Shown: piece after piece, positions 8,876 to 16,770 of the stretch
Layout of the letters: every line of letters begins with the position of its first letter
Numbering within the stretch: position 1 is the stretch's first letter
DNA from: an uncultured Bacilli bacterium
GTDB lineage: Bacteria; Bacillota_I; Bacilli_A; ML615J-28; CAG-313
DNA length: 64,000 nt
Direction: 5' to 3'
Assembly (NCBI GenBank): GCA_934098295.1
Contig: CAKONV010000008.1
Span: 12,993-76,992, forward strand
Made by a program: the position numbers and the translations under genes
The notes under the pieces: generated by a model
Seen by the model: the letters and a program-made list of their open reading frames with translations, nothing else
What the model was told of the DNA's origin: nothing
Databases searched by the model: none

Positions 8876-9910
8876 TTATTTATCTCTAGCTTGTTCCAAT
8901 GAAATATAATTTTGGTATACAAGTTCGTCAAATGAACTATCATGACTTACATCCAAATTTAATCTCTTACTTAACTCACCAATTATTGGTTCTTCATAAT
9001 TAGTAGGTGCATTAATACCTCTATAAAGATCTCTTTTTAAAGAAATATAACAAGCGACACCTTTAATGTATGGTCTCTTGTGTCCGTATTGACTATATAT
9101 ATAATCACTATCAACTGTTAAATTAATATTATACTCCATATTAGCTTGTAAACAATTATAATAATCATCATAATAAAAGGTATATATTCTTGACTCCGTT
9201 CCTACTTCAAGAGAATAAATATTAATTGGTTTTTCTTCAGTTATTTTTATATATTTAGAAGAAATTTCAATCTTACTACATACGTTTTCCTCAACATAAC
9301 TTTCATATTTACTAACAACCATATATTTACTTAGCGGTATTAACCCTCTTAAAAATATATAGAATTTATCAGATTCAGGTTTACCCCTTGTATGTACAGT
9401 TAATTCTTTTTTCAATTCAGGAAAAGGGTCTGTAGAATAATATTTGACATATGAATAAAAATTAGTACTGTCGTAAACTTCTTTACTATAAACATTCTTT
9501 TCAAAATAAATACCTGAAATTTCTTTTTCTAAATCACTCATTTCTGATGGTGTTGTATTAAACATAAATTTCTTTGATATAACCATATTAGATTCAAGCA
9601 CGTAGCGCTTAGTCAAAAAATCGATTCTTGATCCACAATTTATTAATTCACCAAAAAAATTGTGCGTAAAATAACTTGGATTTATATCTTGTGTACCCAA
9701 GATATATTTATAATTATAACTATACCAACCATCTGAAAAAATGAATTCGCCATTTGGGTTATATTTTAAAAAATTTTTATAAAATTCTTTATATCCAGGT
9801 ATTGTTTCTGGATTTTGATTTTCATCAATAATATCATCACAAGATGTTAAAGTCGTTTGAAAAAACACTGCGAATAAAATCACTAGCAATAATAAATTAA
9901 TCTTTTTCAT
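8876..9910 (-). CDS. Predicted lipoprotein, function unknown
   Basis: 344 aa. Signal peptide with lipobox: MKKINLLLLVILFAVFFQ then TLTSC, so Cys~24 would be lipidated. The mature part is Tyr/Ser-rich with no motif that I recognise. The ribosome site AAGGAGAT is good. Two 20-bp direct repeats (9938-9957, 9968-9987) lie directly upstream and may be regulatory. No clear terminator follows in 8768-8875, where I see only AT-rich sequence with short repeats. Confidence 0.75.
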   Translation of the reverse strand: MKKINLLLLVILFAVFFQTTLTSCDDIIDENQNPETIPGYKEFYKNFLKYNPNGEFIFSDGWYSYNYKYILGTQDINPSYFTHNFFGELINCGSRIDFLTKRYVLESNMVISKKFMFNTTPSEMSDLEKEISGIYFEKNVYSKEVYDSTNFYSYVKYYSTDPFPELKKELTVHTRGKPESDKFYIFLRGLIPLSKYMVVSKYESYVEENVCSKIEISSKYIKITEEKPINIYSLEVGTESRIYTFYYDDYYNCLQANMEYNINLTVDSDYIYSQYGHKRPYIKGVACYISLKRDLYRGINAPTNYEEPIIGELSKRLNLDVSHDSSFDELVYQNYISLEQARDK

Positions 9911-9937
9911 AATTTTATCTCCTTGTTTATTATATTA

Positions 9938-9987
9938 CTTAATTAGTGTAATAATTATCTACTATGTCTTAATTAGTATAATAATTA
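9938..9987 (-). repeat. Tandem 20-bp direct repeat upstream of a lipoprotein gene (possible operator)
   Basis: TAATTATTACACTAATTAAG (9938-9957) and TAATTATTATACTAATTAAG (9968-9987) on the minus strand differ by one base and start 30 bp apart, close to three helical turns. Each is itself nearly palindromic (CTTAATTAG...CTAATTAAG type). The TATAAT-like element at 9930-9936 lies just downstream. Confidence 0.55.
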
Positions 9988-10060
9988 CCGGCTTTTCTTT
10001 AAAAACTTAATTCTATTATTTTTTTAATTTAACGTTAACTGTTGTTATTTTAAACGCTTT

Positions 10061-10759
10061 TTATATATCTAAATTATTTAATAATTCAACCTCTAAAGTA
10101 GTTAATGGGCGATAACTCCCGGGGTTTAATGTTTGATCTAATGCTAAAGGACCAAATTTAATTCTTTTTAAGTATATTACTTCTTTGCCTACAGCTTTAA
10201 TCATTCGTTTGACTTGATGGTATTTCCCTTCTGTGATAGTTAAATTATATCCTTCATTCCCCTCAATAATTTTTGAAGGAAGTGTTAATTTACCATCGAT
10301 CATAACCCCGTGTTCAATTCTTTGCATATCTAACGATGTTAAAGGCATTGATGTTTTTAAATAATATGTTTTTTCAACGTGTTTTTTTGGTGATAAAAGC
10401 TTATGAGCTAAAGCACCATCATTAGTTATAAGTAATAATCCTAACGTGTCAATATCTAATCTCCCTACTGGAAATAATTCTTGGCCTTGATAATCTGTTA
10501 ATAAATCTATAACTGTTTTATGAAAATTATCTTGAGTGGCTGATATTACTCCTTCGGGTTTATTCAGCATAATATATATATGTTCTTGATAAGTCATCAG
10601 TTTATCATTTACCATTATCTGATCTTTGTTTTCATTGATGTGTACTGATCCGTCTTTTACAACAATGTTGTTTACTTTTACTAATCCTTGTTTTAAAACA
10701 TTTTTACTATCTTTACGACTAATATTACTAACGATAGTTAAGAATTTATCTAGGCGCAT
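10061..10759 (-). CDS. rsuA: 16S rRNA pseudouridine synthase, RsuA family
   Basis: 232 aa from ATG 10759 (MRLDKFLTIVSN). Domains: N-terminal S4 RNA-binding domain (residues 1-~60, KVNNIVVKDGSVHINEN), then the catalytic domain with LNKPEGVISATQD, the active-site motif VGRLDIDTLGLLLITNDG (catalytic Asp in GRLD) and GKYHQVKRMIKAVG. It isomerises a uridine in 16S rRNA (U516 in E. coli). There is no separate ribosome site: the ATG sits inside the last codons of psuG (10750), so translation must be coupled to psuG. Confidence 0.9.
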   Translation of the reverse strand: MRLDKFLTIVSNISRKDSKNVLKQGLVKVNNIVVKDGSVHINENKDQIMVNDKLMTYQEHIYIMLNKPEGVISATQDNFHKTVIDLLTDYQGQELFPVGRLDIDTLGLLLITNDGALAHKLLSPKKHVEKTYYLKTSMPLTSLDMQRIEHGVMIDGKLTLPSKIIEGNEGYNLTITEGKYHQVKRMIKAVGKEVIYLKRIKFGPLALDQTLNPGSYRPLTTLEVELLNNLDI

Positions 10760-11673
10760 AATTTGCAGTAGAATGCCGCAATATCGGCAGCTAAAGCACA
10801 ATTGTTAAATACTAACTTAATATTAGCCTCTAAAGAAGTTCCACCAGTTAATTCTACTATTGTTTTTAATAAAAATGGGGTTTGTTCTTTTCCTTTAATG
10901 CCTTGTTCATTCATTAGTTTTAAAGCTTTATCAATAGCATCATTCATTACTTTTTCATCCATAGCATATTCTTGTGGAATTGGATTAGTAATTAAAACGC
11001 CTCCTGATAAATTTAAATCCCATTTAATTTTTAAAACTTTAGCAATTTCTTCAGGTGTATTTAAACAGTAATTTACTTTATAAGCACTGTTTCTAGTATA
11101 AAAAGCAGGTAAGGTAGTTGTTTTATATCCAATTACTGGAACACCTTTTGTTTCAAGATATTCTAGTGTTTTTTCTAAATCCAAAATAGCTTTGGCCCCA
11201 GCACATACTACAGCCACATCAGTTGTTTGTAATTCATCTAAGTCAGCAGATATATCCATTGTTATTTCAGCACCACGATGGACTCCCCCAATACCACCTG
11301 TTGCGAAAATTTTAACACCTGCAAGACTTGCAATAAACATTGTTGCAGCTACGGTTGTAGCTCCATCTAAGCCTTCTGCAACAATAACAGGTATATCTCT
11401 TCTACTTGTTTTTACAACTTTAGTGCCCTCTTTTGCAATATATTCAATCTCATCCTTGCTTAAGCCTACACATAATTTACCCTTTATAATGGCTATTGTT
11501 GCTGGGATGGCACCATGATCACGAATTATTTTTTCACATTCTAATGCTGTTTCCATATTTTGTGGATATGGCATTCCATGTGAAATTATTGTAGATTCTA
11601 ATGCTACAACTGGTCGATTTTCATCAAGTGCCTTTTTTACTTCCTCGTTTATTTTTAAATATTTTTCTAACAT
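10750..11673 (-). CDS. psuG: Pseudouridine-5'-phosphate glycosidase
   Basis: 307 aa, the usual length. Characteristic VVALESTIISHGMPYPQN near the N terminus, then VGLSKDEIEYIA, KVVKTSRRDIPVIVA, FATGGIGGVHRGAEITMDIS and LTGGTSLEANIKLVFNN. PsuG cleaves pseudouridine 5'-phosphate to uracil and ribose 5-phosphate in the cytoplasm. A GGAGGTAA ribosome site precedes it. The pseudouridine kinase PsuK, its normal partner, is not adjacent; the 3' end overlaps rsuA by 10 nt instead. The 280 bp upstream (11674-11954) contain a perfect CCATATAGATATGG palindrome but no gene. Confidence 0.93.
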   Translation of the reverse strand: MLEKYLKINEEVKKALDENRPVVALESTIISHGMPYPQNMETALECEKIIRDHGAIPATIAIIKGKLCVGLSKDEIEYIAKEGTKVVKTSRRDIPVIVAEGLDGATTVAATMFIASLAGVKIFATGGIGGVHRGAEITMDISADLDELQTTDVAVVCAGAKAILDLEKTLEYLETKGVPVIGYKTTTLPAFYTRNSAYKVNYCLNTPEEIAKVLKIKWDLNLSGGVLITNPIPQEYAMDEKVMNDAIDKALKLMNEQGIKGKEQTPFLLKTIVELTGGTSLEANIKLVFNNCALAADIAAFYCKLCA

Positions 11674-11954
11674 AATCTTATTACCTCCAAATATAATAAT
11701 CTATCCCCTTTATATTATCATATTTTATTTTAAAAATCAGTAATAATAATAATTTTATTATACATATCCCCTATTTTATTACCCTTCTCCCCTAATTTTG
11801 ATTAATACATTTGATTGTTTTATTCACATAGTTTATGCGAATTTGATTTAGTTAACATCGCTTTACCCCTATGTTGTCATAATGATTATCTATAGCCACA
11901 ACATACCCCCATATCTATATGGCTACTAATAATCTGTTTTTATTCTCGTCCCTT

Positions 11955-13616
11955 TTAATTAGTTGATGAAGATATTGATCTAAAGCTTAAGCCTATATGA
12001 TCATTAGTTGTTACCTTATCAACTTGATAAACCGTTACCCTATAATTTCCTGTGTGTGGAACCACAAACCTCTTCAATTCGCTATTGCCTGAATTGCCAT
12101 AGCTTCGACCAATTAATAAATTATTCATTTGATAAATACGAATATCATAATTAGTCATTTTTGTATTTGCAACTGTGCCATCGGCTTTTGCCATCCAATA
12201 AGCACTTGCTCTAAACACTTGCCCTTCATATAAATATACTACAATTGATCTAACGATTGAGTTTTCCTGATTGCTTGTATTTTCAACTTCATTCAAACTA
12301 GGTTCTACAATCATTCGTTTTAAATTGAATCTTCCTGCACCAACTTTATCACTATACCCATTTTGTAAGTCAGCAGGATAAAAGTCTTCATTCATATCAT
12401 CAGCATTAGCAGCAATACTTGAATAAACCATTTCTGGATAAACCGTATATCCAGGATGAGCATCCAAGAACATTGTAACCATACCAGTTACTGCAGCGCA
12501 AGAAACACTTGTTCCCCTCATAACAGTACTAATATATGGTAAAGAAGTGTATTCATCCAAGGCAACTACATCCGGAGAATTTCCTCCTGTATTGCTTATA
12601 TATGCAGAATAATACTGTAAGTAATTTCTTGAATCAATAGCACCCACACTAAACACATTATAACCTATTCCAGGATTAGCTGCTGTTAGACCACCATTAC
12701 CAACTGCACCAATTATTATTAATCTATATGTATAAGCCATATAGTCAATATAAGCTGAATCAGAATTATAATAACCCTCTGGATTGGCTTCCGCATAACT
12801 CATATTAATGATATCAACATCATTATCTATTAGCCAATCTAATTCATCAGCTGGTGTACCATTTAATTGTACACTTAAGATTCTTGCGTCAGGGGCAAAT
12901 CCACAGCTTCCCGCTATGATTGATGCCATTGCCGTTGCATGATCGGTTAAATCATTATCAAGTCTTGCTCTTACTTTACGACTTGTATTGGTAAGATTTT
13001 GATGATCTTTATCAATTACACCCATTTCAAGTAAACCTACATTTATACCTTCCCCTGTATAAGTTCGGTTTTGATAGTATTCTAACCCCCCAGCATTATT
13101 AATAATGTTAGTTAAACTATCTTTTTTACTTTTATCAACTTTTTCTTTAACATAAATTACATCTACAAACCTATTATCAGAAATTTTAGATAATACATCA
13201 TTACTACAAGCTTTAAATTGCTCATTAGTCATTTCGATATCTACAAATGAAGAATATTTACTTACATATAATTCTTCACATTCTATATCACCCATCGATT
13301 TAACAAGTTTTTTATTTTGATCATAATGGTGCGAATAACCAGCTTCTTTAAGTCTACGCTTATAGGCCCTGGTTTCTTCTAAAGTTGCCGTTAAAGGTAA
13401 TTTTTCGGTAAATTCAAATTGGTTATAATCAAATTTGACATGGAGGGTTATGCCTTCTTGATTAGTCATAGTCTCGGTTGCTTCTTCTAATGTTGAACAA
13501 TTTTTATTACTAATAGATTCATAAATTATCTTAGAATTATTAATTTTATACTTTTGTCCGATTACTGAAAAACTAATTATTAACATTCCAATTAACATAC
13601 CAAAAATAATTCTCAT
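11955..13616 (-). CDS. Secreted S8 (subtilisin-like) peptidase with atypical acidic residue
   Basis: 553 aa. N-terminal signal sequence (MRIIFGMLIGMLIISFSVIG), a ~150-residue propeptide region, then the subtilase domain: INVGLLEMGVIDKDHQ, DHATAMASIIAG (His~226), IIIGAVGNGG (oxyanion Asn~307) and RGTSVSCAAVTGM (Ser~370). Where subtilases have the catalytic Asp in DTG, this protein has Glu~197 in LEMG. A C-terminal beta-rich domain of ~120 residues (VPHTGNYRVTVYQVD) resembles the pre-peptidase C-terminal type. Start follows a GGGAGAGAG ribosome site. Activity is uncertain because of the Glu. Confidence 0.85.
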   Translation of the reverse strand: MRIIFGMLIGMLIISFSVIGQKYKINNSKIIYESISNKNCSTLEEATETMTNQEGITLHVKFDYNQFEFTEKLPLTATLEETRAYKRRLKEAGYSHHYDQNKKLVKSMGDIECEELYVSKYSSFVDIEMTNEQFKACSNDVLSKISDNRFVDVIYVKEKVDKSKKDSLTNIINNAGGLEYYQNRTYTGEGINVGLLEMGVIDKDHQNLTNTSRKVRARLDNDLTDHATAMASIIAGSCGFAPDARILSVQLNGTPADELDWLIDNDVDIINMSYAEANPEGYYNSDSAYIDYMAYTYRLIIIGAVGNGGLTAANPGIGYNVFSVGAIDSRNYLQYYSAYISNTGGNSPDVVALDEYTSLPYISTVMRGTSVSCAAVTGMVTMFLDAHPGYTVYPEMVYSSIAANADDMNEDFYPADLQNGYSDKVGAGRFNLKRMIVEPSLNEVENTSNQENSIVRSIVVYLYEGQVFRASAYWMAKADGTVANTKMTNYDIRIYQMNNLLIGRSYGNSGNSELKRFVVPHTGNYRVTVYQVDKVTTNDHIGLSFRSISSSTN

Positions 13617-13722
13617 TTTTCTCTCTCCCTTCAGTTTTTTTTATTTATGAAGAAAATGCCCATTTTTTTCCTTCACACTTATATATACCGCAAAAGATTT
13701 ATTTTTTTGCCAAAAAATAAAA

Positions 13723-13757
13723 AAAAAGTGAAATTTTTTTAAAAAACTTCACTTTTT
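13723..13757 (-). terminator. Terminator after the ppa operon
   Basis: AAAAAGTGAA ... TTCACTTTTT inverted repeat with a run of nine T on the minus strand, directly after the stop at 13762. Confidence 0.85.
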
Positions 13758-13761
13758 AGGC

Positions 13762-14373
13762 CTATTTTTCTAATTTAAACAATCGAAAATTTCCGTCTAT
13801 TTCAATTTTTATAACTTTTTCATCATCTAATTCTGTTAAATTTAATTTACAAAAATAACAATTTCCTTCTTTTAATAATACTTCATCATAAAACTTTAAT
13901 GGTAAATTATCGTAACCTTTTTTAACTACAAATTTATAATAATAAGATTCTTCTTTTGTTGTTACATTTGTTACTTTATATACATAAATGTTATATTTAT
14001 TATCCTTAAAACTAGTAAACATTGAGATTAATTCTTCGCCTTTTTCGGCATCTTTAATTATTTTCAATTCTGTTGGTGATAAAACAATATTTTCACTTGC
14101 ATTGTTATAATATTCTTTATTTGATTGTTCATTGGCATTAATTGTAAATAGTATAACAAATGCAAATAGAACAACGCTAACTATAGCCATGCATGATCTT
14201 GATATCATTTTGTTCTTTGCTAGTTTATATCTAAGTGGCGGTTCTTTATCAAAGAAATCAGTTTGATTTATTATATCAGTTGGTTTAAGATAACTTGACT
14301 GTTCATCTATTTGTTTATTTTCCTCTTTAATTTTTTTCAATAGTTCTTCTACATCACTGTTTTTCATTTTCAT
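13762..14373 (-). CDS. Single-pass membrane protein of unknown function
   Basis: 203 aa. Charged N-terminal cytoplasmic part (1-~58), one membrane segment at ~60-82 (SCMAIVSVVLFAFVILFTI), then a ~120-residue extracytoplasmic beta-rich domain. The layout resembles anti-sigma-type regulators, but no sigma factor is nearby and no zinc motif is visible. It follows ppa by 31 nt, so the two are probably one operon closed by the terminator at 13723-13757. Confidence 0.65.
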   Translation of the reverse strand: MKMKNSDVEELLKKIKEENKQIDEQSSYLKPTDIINQTDFFDKEPPLRYKLAKNKMISRSCMAIVSVVLFAFVILFTINANEQSNKEYYNNASENIVLSPTELKIIKDAEKGEELISMFTSFKDNKYNIYVYKVTNVTTKEESYYYKFVVKKGYDNLPLKFYDEVLLKEGNCYFCKLNLTELDDEKVIKIEIDGNFRLFKLEK

Positions 14374-14404
14374 TCTCCCATTTTTTAGTCTTTAGTGGTT
14401 AGAC

Positions 14405-14935
14405 TTATGACCAATTTTCTTGATATCTTTTTATAGATTCAGAAATTACTTTTTTTGCGGAAGAAGCATCTTCCATTTCGTTTTCAACTATAGTTTCTTT
14501 GCCTTCAAGATTTTTATATACTGTAAAAAAATGTTTTATTTCATCGCTAACATGTTTGGGTAAATCATTTATGCTGTTGTAGTCTTTATAATATGGATCA
14601 TGAACGCATACAGCTATAATTTTATCATCTGGTTGTCCATTATCAATCATGTGCATAACACCAATTGGCTTACATTCAACTAATGTTAATGGTACAATTG
14701 ATTCATTGCATATTATTAATACATCCAATGGATCATTATCTAGGGCATATGTTTTAGGTATGAAACCATAATTCGCCGGGTAATGTGTGGATGTATAAAG
14801 GATTCTATCTAGTCTAAGTAAGCCTGTTTCTTTATCCAATTCATATTTATTTTTGCTACCTAACGATATTTCTACACAAGCAAAAAATCGCTCAGGTGTA
14901 ATTCTATTTTTATCTATAGAATGCCAAATATTCAT
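14405..14935 (-). CDS. ppa: Inorganic pyrophosphatase, family I
   Basis: 176 aa, the normal bacterial size. Visible: FACVEISLGSKNKYELDKET, LYTSTHYPANYGFIPKTYA, the metal-binding signature DNDPLDVLI (DxDPxD) and HDPYYKDYNSI. It hydrolyses PPi to phosphate in the cytoplasm and drives biosynthetic reactions. Transcription starts from the promoter at 15093-15121 and must pass a terminator hairpin (14991-15018) in the leader, so attenuation control is likely. Confidence 0.93.
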   Translation of the reverse strand: MNIWHSIDKNRITPERFFACVEISLGSKNKYELDKETGLLRLDRILYTSTHYPANYGFIPKTYALDNDPLDVLIICNESIVPLTLVECKPIGVMHMIDNGQPDDKIIAVCVHDPYYKDYNSINDLPKHVSDEIKHFFTVYKNLEGKETIVENEMEDASSAKKVISESIKRYQENWS

Positions 14936-14990
14936 CGTTTCTCCCTTTCTAAATTTAAATGGTATTTTTAAAAAGAGTCAATAAATTATA

Positions 14991-15018
14991 AAAAACCCTC
15001 TTTATGTAAAGAGAGTTT
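14991..15018 (-). terminator. Terminator hairpin inside the ppa leader (probable attenuator)
   Basis: AACTCTCTTTA-CAT-AAAGAGGGTT followed by TTTT on the minus strand, between the ppa promoter and the ppa start codon. No other promoter is evident between it and ppa. Confidence 0.75.
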
Positions 15019-15086
15019 TGATTTTTATTTTTCCACATCATCATAAGTAAGTTTAATATTAAACAAACTTAGGCATCTCCCTACAC
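15019..15086 (-). promoter_or_regulatory. Structured leader upstream of ppa, class unknown
   Basis: From the predicted start near 15086 the RNA reads GTGTGTAGGGAGATGCC, then a perfect TAAGTTT ... AAACTTA stem (within 15044-15071), then GATGATGTGG and the terminator. PPase genes are often controlled by fluoride riboswitches, but I could not fold the conserved fluoride core here. The segment CCTAAGTTTG recurs before the terminators at 20846, 17748 and 22561. Confidence 0.5.
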
Positions 15087-15092
15087 ACTTTA

Positions 15093-15121
15093 ATTATACC
15101 AAAGAATAAAAATTATTGCAA
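15093..15121 (-). promoter_or_regulatory. Promoter of ppa
   Basis: TTGCAA (15116-15121), 17-nt spacer, TATAAT (15093-15098) on the minus strand; near-consensus. Confidence 0.75.
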
Positions 15122-15139
15122 GTAGAAGAATTTGTTTTT

Positions 15140-15370
15140 TTATTTTATTTTCTTTTTGAAAGAAAACTTTAAGACAAATTTATTTAATAAATACAAGACT
15201 GATGGTAAAACAATCATTATCATAATTACAGAAGTTATTCCGCCAATACCTATTAATAATCCAACAGTCGAAATTGAATTTTGACTAGATATAAAGTGAA
15301 TAACAAAGCCACAAACTGTTAATATTAGTCCTGATGAAAATACCGTAGGTAATGCTAATTGTATCTCCAA
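15140..15370 (-). pseudogene. C-terminal fragment of an MMPL/RND-type transporter
   Basis: 76 codons open from a TTG, preceded in frame by a stop two codons earlier and with no ribosome site. The peptide (LPTVFSSGLILTVCGFVIHF, then STVGLLIGIGGITSVIMIM and LPSVLYLLNKFV) matches the last two membrane helices of MMPL-family exporters, which are normally 700-1000 aa. Everything N-terminal is missing. The junction lies around 15355-15370 where the unrelated remnant upstream ends. Confidence 0.6.
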
Positions 15371-15480
15371 CTTTTACTTTATCAGCTTAAACATTCAACA
15401 TTAAATTTGTATCTTCATATTTATTATTACATTAAACAAACATTAAACCTAATACAAACGACATAAGCAATACAATTATT
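15357..15480 (-). pseudogene. Remnant of a lipoprotein gene with two nonsense codons
   Basis: In one minus-strand frame the region reads IVLLMSFVLGLMFV, stop, CNNKYEDTNLMLNV, stop, ADKVKVGDTI: a signal peptide and lipobox Cys interrupted by TAA, then the start of an Ig-like domain. It runs into the transporter fragment in another frame, so a deletion joined the two. Called by eye only. Confidence 0.4.
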
Positions 15481-15505
15481 TTTTATTTCTTATTTTTTCA
15501 TTTTC

Positions 15506-15855
15506 TTAACATGCTTTAATGATTGGCACTCTTTCACAAGTTTCAACAAAATCTAATTGTTTGAAATGTTTTATCGCTTTTTTTATTTCCTTTTCTCCAT
15601 GTTTGTTTAGTCTTACATATATAAAGCCTCTATCATTATACCAGCCAGTATACGTAATATTCTTAATGCTATCGTAATTAAATTCACTAATTTCAAATTC
15701 TTCATTTAAAAATTTATCTTTATAACTAGATTTAATTTCTATTGCTATTTCATCATCAGCATATAGATTTTTATCTTTACATCCTGTCAAAAAGAATGTA
15801 ATGGTTAATGCAAAACAAATAATTAAAATTTTTTTAATTTTCTTCTACTACTTTG
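15506..15855 (-). pseudogene. Lipoprotein gene that has lost its start codon
   Basis: The frame encodes a signal peptide and lipobox (KKILIICFALTITFFLTGC) and a mature part paralogous to the intact gene at 16178-16519 (compare SYKDKFLNEEFEISEFNYDS with TYKNKFLNKEFELNDFNFQN, and HFKQLDFVETCERVPII with HFKQLSFVEECEQMPII). Upstream of AAGAAAATTAAAAAA there is TAG rather than ATG. The break falls in GAAGAAAAT, which is shared with the coding end of the neighbouring pseudogene (15837-16163), so a short-homology deletion probably fused the two genes and removed the start. Confidence 0.65.
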
Positions 15856-16163
15856 CCATTAAATGTCCACTCTTATACCTTATATCCTTCTTTGGGGGTT
15901 GCGATAAATGTTACTTCGCGACTTCCCTTTTTACCTCAACGAAGTTCTATACAATAACTATTTTCTCCACAATTAAGTTCACAAACACTAAAGTCATTAC
16001 AACGTTTAATTGTTGGATTAAAGGAATCTGTGGTTTGAATAGTTAATTTTCCTTCTCCTTCTGTAACAGAAAAATGGAAAATATAACCATATTCTGACTT
16101 AGTACAACCAATCATTGCAATACTAAGCATTATAAGAACAATTACAAAAAAGATTTTTTTCAT
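15837..16163 (-). pseudogene. Broken near-identical copy of the lipoprotein gene at 19267-19674
   Basis: 327 bp differ from 19348-19674 at about four positions as read by eye. Two of the differences create stops: GGA to TGA after CIELR and AAA to TAA in EGYKVKEW. The copy also lacks its last ~27 codons because of the deletion described for 15506-15855. The intact partner is a 135-aa lipoprotein with an InlB-like repeat. Confidence 0.85.
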
Positions 16164-16177
16164 AAATTTTTCCTTTA

Positions 16178-16519
16178 TTATTCAATTAACGAAATGATAG
16201 GCATTTGTTCACATTCTTCTACAAAAGATAATTGTTTGAAATGTTGCAATGCTTCTTCTACTTCTTGTTTTCCTGTTTTCTTTAAATATATAAATATATA
16301 ACCTATATTTTGTTTGTCATACCATTTGGAATATGAATATGTTTCAATATTTTGAAAATTAAAATCATTTAGTTCGAATTCTTTATTTAAAAATTTGTTT
16401 TTATAAGTTGATTTTATCTCTATTATTATTCCATCATCACTATATTGTTTTTCTTTTTTGCATCCTGCTAAACACATTACAAGCAGCAAACCCATAACGA
16501 CAACAATAATTCTTTTCAT
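16178..16519 (-). CDS. Small lipoprotein, function unknown
   Basis: 113 aa. Signal peptide and lipobox MKRIIVVVMGLLLVMCLAGC; mature part ~93 aa with two basic/acidic beta-like segments and the ending HFKQLSFVEECEQMPIISLIE. Paralogue of the broken gene at 15506-15855. A GAAAGGAG ribosome-like site lies 15-20 nt upstream. Directly preceded by the tiny ORF at 16557-16628. I do not recognise the family. Confidence 0.65.
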   Translation of the reverse strand: MKRIIVVVMGLLLVMCLAGCKKEKQYSDDGIIIEIKSTYKNKFLNKEFELNDFNFQNIETYSYSKWYDKQNIGYIFIYLKKTGKQEVEEALQHFKQLSFVEECEQMPIISLIE

Positions 16520-16556
16520 TTTTACTTTTTAACTCCTTTCATTTTTAATTTTGTTA

Positions 16557-16628
16557 CTATATTTCTGGCGGTATACTATGGCTAGCTAACTCTTTGATAA
16601 TCCGTTTTAACACTAAATAAATCCTCAT
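16557..16628 (-). CDS. Tiny ORF, family of repeated leader peptides (copy 1)
   Basis: 23 codons beginning MRIYLVLKRIIKELASHS. GGAAG lies 9 nt upstream. It is out of frame with the overlapping ORF 16582-16752. Copies with the same reading frame occur at 17595-17669 and 20694-20768, and a degenerate one at 22441-22494; differences between copies are mostly silent in this frame. Always found just before a small lipoprotein gene. Confidence 0.45.
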   Translation of the reverse strand: MRIYLVLKRIIKELASHSIPPEI

Positions 16629-16752
16629 ATGCAACATCTTCCAAGACATCGGAATAATAAGCATATACGTTAATATTTCCTAAAAATAGAATAGTAAAAA
16701 TTGAAATTATTGAACAAATCAGTATACAAAATTTTAAAATTATTTTTTTCAT
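16582..16752 (-). CDS. Short secreted peptide or truncated 5' end of a secreted-protein gene
   Basis: 56 aa from the second of two adjacent ATGs (GAGG lies 6 nt upstream). Signal peptide MKKIILKFCILICSIISIFT plus a short mature part (YYSDVLEDVAYEDLF). The last ~17 codons fall in the repeated block that encodes the tiny ORF in another frame, so the gene was probably truncated by recombination at that repeat. Confidence 0.4.
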   Translation of the reverse strand: MKKIILKFCILICSIISIFTILFLGNINVYAYYSDVLEDVAYEDLFSVKTDYQRVS

Positions 16753-16770
16753 CATAAACCTCAAATATAA

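Noticed and set aside
15019..15086. Fluoride riboswitch before ppa
   Set aside because: The gene partner is right and GGGAGATG looks similar to the fluoride start, but the pairing partner for GGGAG and the closing stem of the fluoride class cannot be formed.
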